Origin: Chitinophaga terrae (ex Kim and Jung 2007)
GTDB lineage: Bacteria; Bacteroidota; Bacteroidia; Chitinophagales; Chitinophagaceae
Direction: 5' to 3'
NCBI RefSeq assembly: GCF_900107795.1
Contig: NZ_FNRL01000017.1
Location: 1-64,000, forward strand
DNA: 64,000 nucleotides
Part shown: in pieces, positions 44,468 to 49,729 of the stretch
Position numbering within the stretch: the first letter of the stretch is position 1
Layout: the number at the start of each line of letters is the position of its first letter
Made by a program: the position numbers and the translations under genes
Notes under the pieces: model-generated
What the model saw: the letters and a program-made list of their open reading frames with translations, nothing else
Databases searched by the model: none
What the model was told of the DNA's origin: nothing

Positions 44468-46051
44468 ATGAGATTCAATCTGCAAAACAAAGCCGCAAAA
44501 GAAACAGTAAACTACATGGGAGCCACAGCTTACAAAATGTCTCCTAAACTGGAACTTTACACTGCAGTAGCAACTTGTATGGTGGATGACTCCTACTATG
44601 AAAAGCAGGAGAACCGGATTGATCGTATCAAACGCCTGGTTGCAGCATGTTCGCCCGAATTTGTAGCAAAACTGGCTATTTATACCCGGAAAGAAATGAA
44701 TCTTCGTTCTGTTCCTGTTGTATTGGCAATAGAATTGGCGAAAATTGCATCCGGTAATAACCTGGTAAGCAGAACAATAAATGGTATTGTACAAAGAGCC
44801 GATGAAATAAAGGAAGTATTGGCTTACTACCAGATCTCAAATAAGAGAACAGGGGTGAAGAAGTTAAACAAACTTTCTAAACAAGTGCAAAAAGGCCTTG
44901 CGATGTCGTTCAATAAATTCGACGAATACCAGTTCGCAAAATATAATATCAGTGCGGAAGTAAAAATGAAAGACGCCTTGTTCCTGGTTCACCCGGTAGC
45001 CAAGGACGAAGCGCAGCAGGAGCTGTTTAATAAAATAGCCAAAGATAACCTGGATACACCTTACACCTGGGAAACAGCCTTGTCTGAACTGGGCCAGAAA
45101 GCCTTCGCGACTGAAAAGGAAAAACAAGAAGCAATAGCATTGCAGTGGGAAGAACTGGTATTGAGTGGAAAGCTTGGATACATGGCCGTATTGCGTAACC
45201 TGCGTAATATCCTTACCAAAGGTTCGGCAACTGCCTTTAAAGAAGCGCTGGCTATACTTACAGATGAGATCAGGATTAAAAAAGCGAAACAATTGCCATT
45301 CAGGTATTTGTCGGCTTTCCTTGAAATAGAAAAACTGGCAGAATCTGAAATAACATTTGAAGATCAGAAGAACAGGATAATGAAAGCCAAAAAAGCGCTG
45401 GAGATGGCATTGCTGATCGCCTGCGATAATATACCTGTTAATAAAGGCAAAACAGTTATCCTTTCCGATAACTCAGGAAGCATGTATGGAGATAGGGCAG
45501 GGAAATCGCTGGTTTCTGCGATGAGCAACCGTACTACTGCAGATATAGCCAACCTGTTTGCTGTACTGTATTGGAACAAAAGTGAAAATACATCTATTGG
45601 ACTGTTTGGCGACCAGTTAGTACAACCATCTTTAAGCCGTAAAACCAACCTGTTTGAAAATTTTAACCAGGTCAGCCAGGCGGCTAAAAAATGCGGACCA
45701 TCAACTGAGGCGGGTATCTTCGAATACATGCAAAAGTTGATCGCCTCCAGGTCAATAGTGGATCGTATTGTTATTTTCTCCGATTGCCAGTTAGGTAAAG
45801 GATGTAATTGGTATGATCGGAAAGGTAACCGGGCGGATAACTTCAACAAATTGCTGACAGAATATCTTAGGATCAATCCAACGGTTAAGATCTACAGCGT
45901 CGACCTGAAAGGGTATGGCAACAGTCTTACCGGGATGCATGATAAGCATACAATACTGGTAAGCGGATGGAGCGAGAAAATATTCGATATGCTCTATTAC
46001 GTGGAAAACGGATCAACCGTGGTAGACCAGATCAATCAAATTGAATTGTAG
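44468..46051 (+). CDS. rsr: Bacterial Ro protein (TROVE + VWA domain, Rsr/Ro60 orthologue)
   Basis: A 527-residue ring-shaped RNA-binding protein. The HEAT-repeat TROVE domain spans about residues 8-320 (YTAVATCMVDDSYYE, LAIYTRKEMNLRSVPVVLAIEL). A von Willebrand factor A domain follows, with the MIDAS motif DNSGSM at 334-339 and a later FSDCQLG. Ro binds misfolded RNAs in its ring and Y RNAs on its outer surface. In bacteria it works with exoribonucleases in rRNA maturation and RNA decay. Four Y-RNA-like elements follow directly downstream. No RtcB, RtcA or PNPase gene is nearby, so nuclease partners would be encoded elsewhere. Confidence 0.93.
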   Translation: MRFNLQNKAAKETVNYMGATAYKMSPKLELYTAVATCMVDDSYYEKQENRIDRIKRLVAACSPEFVAKLAIYTRKEMNLRSVPVVLAIELAKIASGNNLVSRTINGIVQRADEIKEVLAYYQISNKRTGVKKLNKLSKQVQKGLAMSFNKFDEYQFAKYNISAEVKMKDALFLVHPVAKDEAQQELFNKIAKDNLDTPYTWETALSELGQKAFATEKEKQEAIALQWEELVLSGKLGYMAVLRNLRNILTKGSATAFKEALAILTDEIRIKKAKQLPFRYLSAFLEIEKLAESEITFEDQKNRIMKAKKALEMALLIACDNIPVNKGKTVILSDNSGSMYGDRAGKSLVSAMSNRTTADIANLFAVLYWNKSENTSIGLFGDQLVQPSLSRKTNLFENFNQVSQAAKKCGPSTEAGIFEYMQKLIASRSIVDRIVIFSDCQLGKGCNWYDRKGNRADNFNKLLTEYLRINPTVKIYSVDLKGYGNSLTGMHDKHTILVSGWSEKIFDMLYYVENGSTVVDQINQIEL

Positions 46052-46058
46052 GAGGGAA

Positions 46059-46083
46059 GGCACATTGCAAAAGGTAGTGTGCC
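46059..46083 (+). other. Hairpin after the Ro gene
   Basis: GGCACA (46059-46064) and TGTGCC (46078-46083), 13-nt loop, no strong T-tract. It may partially terminate rsr or mark processing between the mRNA and the first Y RNA. Confidence 0.4.
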
Positions 46084-46104
46084 GCTTCTTCAGCTGAAAA
46101 TATG

Positions 46105-46233
46105 AACCGGTGTCGTAGAACAGGATTTCTTCGATAGGGAAATGGGGATGCAGGCCAATCCTGCCCTGTAACAACAGGTAGTTAAATTTAAACACCATTT
46201 AAAGTAAGTGCCTTTTCGAGCTTTTACCCGGTT
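46105..46233 (+). ncRNA. Y-RNA-like element A (hairpin insert)
   Basis: Lower stem AACCGG (46105-46110) with CCGGTT (46228-46233). Internal loop TGTCGTA (46111-46117) opposite GAGCTTTTAC (46218-46227). Upper stem GAACAGG (46118-46124) with CCTTTTC (46211-46217), one mismatch. The insert has an ATTTCTTCG loop segment shared with the other copies and two small hairpins, GCAGG/CCTGC and CCTGT/ACAGG. The loop and stem order are the same as in elements B-D. It matches the way Y RNAs present a Ro-binding helix. About 129 nt. Confidence 0.7.
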
Positions 46234-46246
46234 TACTTCTTTAAAG

Positions 46247-46364
46247 AACAGGTGCCGTAGAAATGAAATACTTCGTACCATTTAAGGGGAGGAATAGCGT
46301 AACAACTATCCGGTTCGACTCCGGCAAACGAAGCCCCGTTTTTTGTTTCGCATTTTGCCTTGTT
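46247..46364 (+). ncRNA. Y-RNA-like element B (tRNA-like insert)
   Basis: Lower stem AACAGG (46247-46252) with CCTTGTT (46358-46364), one bulge. Internal loop TGCCGTA (46253-46259) opposite GCATTTTG (46350-46357). Upper stem GAAA (46260-46263) with TTTC (46346-46349). The insert begins with AAAT..ATTT around ACTTCGTACC and then has a tRNA-like part. GGGG (46286-46289) faces CCCC (46334-46337). A T-arm CCGG-TTCGACT-CCGG (46310-46324) is clear. The piece GGAATAGC resembles the D-arm entry of element C. No anticodon arm is evident. Confidence 0.7.
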
Positions 46365-46382
46365 AAAGTAACAGACACCAGA

Positions 46383-46532
46383 TTGTAAGTGTCGTAGAAT
46401 AGAGATACTTCGACTCTAATCGGGAGGTTGCAGGTTCGAATCCTGTTTCCGCAACATTTAAAGCAACAATACCTTGCGGAATAGCTCAATGGCAGAGCGC
46501 CATACGTTCTTTATTCGCTTTTTACCTTACAA
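46383..46532 (+). ncRNA. Y-RNA-like element C (circularly permuted tRNA insert, YrlA type)
   Basis: Lower stem TTGTAAG (46383-46389) with CTTACAA (46526-46532), perfect. Internal loop TGTCGTA (46390-46396) opposite GCTTTTTAC (46517-46525). Upper stem GAATA with TATTC (46512-46516). A hairpin AGAG/CTCT carries the ATACTTCGA loop. The tRNA part is permuted. T-arm GCAGG-TTCGAAT-CCTGT (46430-46446) is followed by acceptor 3' strand TTCCGCAA (46447-46454), a closing loop, acceptor 5' strand TTGCGGAA (46474-46481) and a canonical D-arm TAGCTCAATGGCAGAGC (46482-46498). The Ro helix replaces the anticodon arm. Confidence 0.8.
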
Positions 46533-46568
46533 TAATTGTCTGAAAAAAGACTATAGACCCCAATACCT

Positions 46569-46641
46569 TATCCGGTGTCGTAGAACAGGATTTCTTCGTT
46601 AAGAGAAAAAGGGCCTGTTCGGCTTATTACCCGGTATTTTT
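46569..46641 (+). ncRNA. Y-RNA-like element D (minimal stem)
   Basis: Core 46572-46634, 63 nt. Lower stem CCGG (46572-46575) with CCGG (46631-46634). Internal loop TGTCGTA (46576-46582) opposite GGCTTATTAC (46621-46630). Upper stem GAACAGG (46583-46589) with CCTGTTC (46614-46620), perfect. The apex ATTTCTTCGTTAAGAGAAA keeps the shared CTTCG segment and closes as a small hairpin. There is no tRNA-like module. A T-run (TATTTTT) follows, so this may be the 3' end of the whole array. Confidence 0.72.
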
Positions 46642-46821
46642 AATGAAAGAGGAAAGGGTTCAATTATGCAAAGGCCGGAACATTCCTATTCAGCGCAGAT
46701 GAATAACCGTTCTGTAAAAAACAGCCGGAAGGCGCCAACAGGGACGATGCCTTGGATGCTGTAACTAATAATAAAGTGAGAGAAAGCCAGCCGAAGCCAA
46801 AGTAAAAAGCGTTTTGCTGTT
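46642..46821. other. Spacer between the Y-RNA array and the AbiEii gene
   Basis: 180 bases without an ORF. Nested stems ACAGC/GCTGT (46721-46725, 46758-46762) and AAGGC/GCCTT (46729-46733, 46749-46753) suggest one more structured RNA or a 3' hairpin, but the UGUCGUA signature is absent. Confidence 0.35.
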
Positions 46822-47808
46822 TTATGATTCTACCGTGACCGTCCATTCGATACCGGATAGACGCTGTTTTATGCGTTGCAACGTTTGTAAAATGTGATCG
46901 GGTGTGGGGAATTCATCACCGAATACCATAGCCCTGAATTGGTTGTCATAGGTGCTTGTCATTTGGTCCCAGGTGTTTTCAAGATCTTTGAATAGAAGTG
47001 CTTCGTTCGGATGATGCTTGAGCCATTGATTATTTGATTTGTAACTGGCAACATCATCCTGGCCGACTTTTAATAGCATGACGGCAAAGTCGTCGGCATG
47101 AAAAAAATCGGAAAACTCCTTTATCCGCAACAACTGGTGCAAATCATACGCATGGCGGATTTTAAGCCGTAAATCGCCAATAGGTGCTTCGCTATAAGAA
47201 AAACGCACCAAACTCATAATTTTTTCGCAAATCGTCCGCGCCGGCGACAATACTTTCGCCTTGAAGGGCTTTAGCCCGTATTCTTCGGCCAATTGTTGCT
47301 GCCCTTGTGTTATCATCATGTCATAGATAAAAGAGCGTATCGGCATTTCGGCATAAGGTTCGAAATACCCCAACCACGTGGCCTCCACAATAACCGCGTC
47401 GCGCACTTGGCCGAACTCGCCGGAGAATTGTTTCTTATAGGTATGCGCCGTCTTTCTGTTCATCCCCATTTTGACGGTTACTTTTGGTAATTCCACCTCC
47501 GGCAATACATTCGAAATCACATCGCTGATCGTTCGGATTTTGTTGGTCAGCTTGTTGTTTGACTCACCTTCCCGTCTTAATACTACCAGATCGATATCCT
47601 CCGAAAAACGGTTGATGACACCATAGCATTTCAAAAGGGACGTGCCGCCTTTGAAAACCGTTTCTGCGCCGATTTCACTGTTGAACAGCGTAAAAAGGGC
47701 GAAGGTCACCCAGTAATCTTTTTCAATAAATATCTCAGGGATATTCAATTGCTGGGCGGTAAATTGTACGGCCTGCCGGAATAAGTCTTCATTTTTGTGC
47801 AATTTCAT
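46822..47808 (-). CDS. AbiEii-type nucleotidyltransferase toxin
   Basis: A 328-residue protein of the AbiEii/AbiGii family. The nucleotidyltransferase core is visible as VFKGGTSLLK followed by FSEDIDLVV (about residues 51-78), with the two catalytic aspartates in the second motif. A further conserved block is LSPARTICEKIMSLVR near residues 190-205. AbiE toxins are GTP-binding nucleotidyltransferases, and some relatives modify the tRNA acceptor end. They act in abortive phage defence and plasmid stability. Its ATG overlaps the antitoxin TGA by four bases. The tRNA link is notable next to tRNA-like Y RNAs and tRNA-Phe, but is only contextual. Confidence 0.85.
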   Translation of the reverse strand: MKLHKNEDLFRQAVQFTAQQLNIPEIFIEKDYWVTFALFTLFNSEIGAETVFKGGTSLLKCYGVINRFSEDIDLVVLRREGESNNKLTNKIRTISDVISNVLPEVELPKVTVKMGMNRKTAHTYKKQFSGEFGQVRDAVIVEATWLGYFEPYAEMPIRSFIYDMMITQGQQQLAEEYGLKPFKAKVLSPARTICEKIMSLVRFSYSEAPIGDLRLKIRHAYDLHQLLRIKEFSDFFHADDFAVMLLKVGQDDVASYKSNNQWLKHHPNEALLFKDLENTWDQMTSTYDNQFRAMVFGDEFPTPDHILQTLQRIKQRLSGIEWTVTVES

Positions 47809-48530
47809 TGGATGTTCCAGTCTTTGGCATTGGCAATCGAATCCCCAATGCCAGGTATTTTGTAAACGGTTACAGGGTTGAGTGTGTCCCGCAGGTTCTC
47901 TGCAAGTTCTATGTTTCCCAATATTTCAAGCATTGCCCCCGCAAGCGCCCGCGTCGAAGCCGGATATTTAAGCAGAAGCCCGGCCATTTTCTTTTGATCG
48001 GCACGCGGTAAAGCCGCGACAAGCGACAGCAAGCGTTCGAACGAAGAACGCGGAGATGCATCCGGTATCTTTTTTATGTAGCGGATAGCGTCCAAAATTT
48101 GCAGCAAGGGAATATTGTCTTTGGTAATTGTGTTTTTCTGTTTGACAAAGGCGATGGTATAGCGTCCTCGTTTGAAGGGATAGCGAATATCGTTTTTGCC
48201 AATTTGGATCGTATTACTAACCTGGGTCGTAAGCCCCAATTTATTATAAATGCTGTACCCCGTCAGGTAGCCCGTCACGTTTCCGTTGCTTTCCAGCAAA
48301 TCCTTTACCACCTGGTACAAATCCGGCTCTAATTTGCCGAAGACGGTTTCTTCAACTTTATAATATTTGCCTTTGCCTAGTTTAGCGAGTTTTTTCGCGG
48401 AAACCATCCTGTTCAATGCTTTGATAGCAGCGTCTTTGTTTTCCGGCTGTTTGATGATGTCGGAATAGGAAAAAACATAGCCTTTCGGCAGGTCCTTTAT
48501 TTTCTCCGCAATGTATTCCGCCACTTTCAT
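47805..48530 (-). CDS. AbiEi-like antitoxin (DUF6088 type)
   Basis: A 241-residue protein with an N-terminal winged-helix-like region (VAEYIAEKIKDLPKGYVFSYSDI, KALNRMVSAKKLAKLGKGKYY), followed by the DUF6088/AbiEi-like domain with GYLTGYSIYNKLGLTTQVSNTIQIG. AbiEi proteins neutralise AbiEii and repress their own operon through DNA binding. The frame is open to 48644, but the start at ATG 48530 is favoured by the promoter at 48546-48553. The longer start would place the promoter and the 36-bp palindrome inside the coding region. The gene is directly coupled to the toxin gene. Confidence 0.82.
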   Translation of the reverse strand: MKVAEYIAEKIKDLPKGYVFSYSDIIKQPENKDAAIKALNRMVSAKKLAKLGKGKYYKVEETVFGKLEPDLYQVVKDLLESNGNVTGYLTGYSIYNKLGLTTQVSNTIQIGKNDIRYPFKRGRYTIAFVKQKNTITKDNIPLLQILDAIRYIKKIPDASPRSSFERLLSLVAALPRADQKKMAGLLLKYPASTRALAGAMLEILGNIELAENLRDTLNPVTVYKIPGIGDSIANAKDWNIQ

Positions 48531-48545
48531 ATGCTCTGGTTTACC

Positions 48546-48553
48546 CAAAGATA
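48546..48553 (-). promoter_or_regulatory. -7 box of the AbiE operon
   Basis: TATCTTTG on the minus strand, full TAnnTTTG match, ending 15 bases before the ATG at 48530. Confidence 0.55.
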
Positions 48554-48556
48554 GTA

Positions 48557-48592
48557 AAATGTCCAGTTTTTTATATAAAAAACTGGACATTT
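48557..48592. promoter_or_regulatory. Perfect 36-bp palindrome at the AbiE promoter
   Basis: Eighteen-base arms meet without a spacer (48557-48574 and 48575-48592): outer AAATGTCCAG, inner TTTTTTAT, then the complement. It covers the -33 region of the promoter. AbiEi antitoxins bind inverted repeats in their promoters, so this is the likely autoregulatory operator. Confidence 0.75.
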
Positions 48593-48800
48593 GAGGGCAA
48601 ACGAATGAGGAACGTATGTTGTGCCGGTACACTATATAAACCATAGGAAAATCAGGAAAGTATACGCCTTGGCCTAAAAAAAAGTTTTTGATATAGGCGT
48701 CAACGTTGTAAACGAAGGGGAGCGGAAAAAGCGTATAAGATTATTGTAGTAAATGAAAAAAGGTTTGACGCTGATCGCATCAAACCCTTATCTGTTTCTG
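48593..48800. other. Intergenic region between AbiE promoter and tRNA-Phe
   Basis: About 200 bases with no gene I can support. The long form of the AbiEi frame extends into it but is not favoured. No copy of the tRNA 3' end is present as an attachment repeat. Confidence 0.4.
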
Positions 48801-48873
48801 TGGTGTGAGCCGGGATCGAACCGGCGACACAAGGATTTTCAGTCCTTTGCTCTACCAACTGAGCTACCGCACC
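48801..48873 (-). tRNA. tRNA-Phe (anticodon GAA)
   Basis: 73 nt, CCA not encoded. D-arm GCTC-AGTTGGTA-GAGC, anticodon arm AAGGA-CTGAAAA-TCCTT (GAA), T-arm GCCGG-TTCGATC-CCGGC. The acceptor stem GGTGCGG / TCACACC has one C-A mismatch at the fifth pair and a G-U at the seventh. Discriminator A. Confidence 0.95.
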
Positions 48874-48957
48874 ATCCGTTTTTTATTCCCCATCTCTCTC
48901 GATGGGATTGCAAAAGTAATACAATCTTTTAAATTGCAAAATTTTTTTGCAAGAATT

Positions 48958-49725
48958 TTAGAAAATTGGCGCTTCCGCTAAAATACCGCTCCAAAGTTCG
49001 TGCCTCCAATGCAGCGACAGACGGGCGTATTCAGCGGCTTCTTCCCATTTTTCCCTGTCATCTCCGCATAGTTCAGTTACCATTTGCATAGCGAGTTGAC
49101 TATGATGATCGCCATCTACTTCTATATGTCTTTCCAGGTAATAAATAAATGTATCTAGCTTGCCGGGAATCTTTTGATCCAGGTCTTTTACCAGCTCCAG
49201 GAACATATCAGGAATAAGATCTTCCCTCCCAAAAGTGAACACGGCTGCCATTACATGGGCTTTACCGGTTGCAATTACATCGAAAGTAAAGCCTAAGAAG
49301 CCTTTTACAGCTTCCGGAAGGGGAGAAGAGGCAAGAATGTCCTGTATCTTTTTACCCTTTTGTACTTCGGTAATAATTGACCGGATAGGACCGCAGTCGG
49401 CGCCTGCCTGAAGCATGGCCCTTTCATATAATTCGAAATGGCTGCAACGGTTTCCTTCTTTATCTATATCACTTTCTTCTCCCGTTACAATTTCATTGAT
49501 AAGATACCTGGTAGCTGCGTTGCCAACAGGTATCCAGGGCAGGCTCACACAGGTGAGTTGTTGTTGCAATGCTTTGAGCAACGACATAAAATCCCATACT
49601 GCATAAACATGAAACTGCATGAATGTACGTACATCTTCCAGCGTTTGCAGGGAGGCATATAAGGGATGTGCGATTACTTTCTCCCTGTTGGGAGCAATGG
49701 CTTCCTGGATTAATCTGATGCTCAT
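48958..49725 (-). CDS. DUF3050 family protein (heme-oxygenase-like fold)
   Basis: A 255-residue soluble protein of DUF3050, a family placed in the heme-oxygenase/TENA-like helical superfamily. Marks are FMQFHVYAVWDFMSLLKALQ (residues about 36-55), NEIVTGEESD, HFELYERAM and the C-terminal YLERHIEVDGDHHSQLAMQM. The conserved histidines and acidic residues in the last segment could form a metal site, as in related di-iron oxidases. No substrate is known. It begins four bases after the recQ stop and is probably co-transcribed with recQ. Confidence 0.83.
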   Translation of the reverse strand: MSIRLIQEAIAPNREKVIAHPLYASLQTLEDVRTFMQFHVYAVWDFMSLLKALQQQLTCVSLPWIPVGNAATRYLINEIVTGEESDIDKEGNRCSHFELYERAMLQAGADCGPIRSIITEVQKGKKIQDILASSPLPEAVKGFLGFTFDVIATGKAHVMAAVFTFGREDLIPDMFLELVKDLDQKIPGKLDTFIYYLERHIEVDGDHHSQLAMQMVTELCGDDREKWEEAAEYARLSLHWRHELWSGILAEAPIF

Positions 49726-49729
49726 AAAA

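Noticed and set aside
46282..46498. Ordinary tRNA genes in the Y-RNA region
   Set aside because: T-arms and a D-arm are present, but no anticodon arm exists. In element C the halves are in reversed order, and both lie inside Ro-type helices, so they are tRNA mimics rather than tRNAs.
46247..46532. CRISPR array reading of the repeated GTCGTAGAA...CTTCG segments
   Set aside because: The repeats are imperfect, irregularly spaced (about 140-190 bases), and each belongs to a long paired structure. No cas gene is present.
42310..48873. Integrative element with att repeats at tRNA-Phe
   Set aside because: No integrase gene and no second copy of the tRNA 3' end could be found within the window, so only the looser notion of an accessory block is kept.
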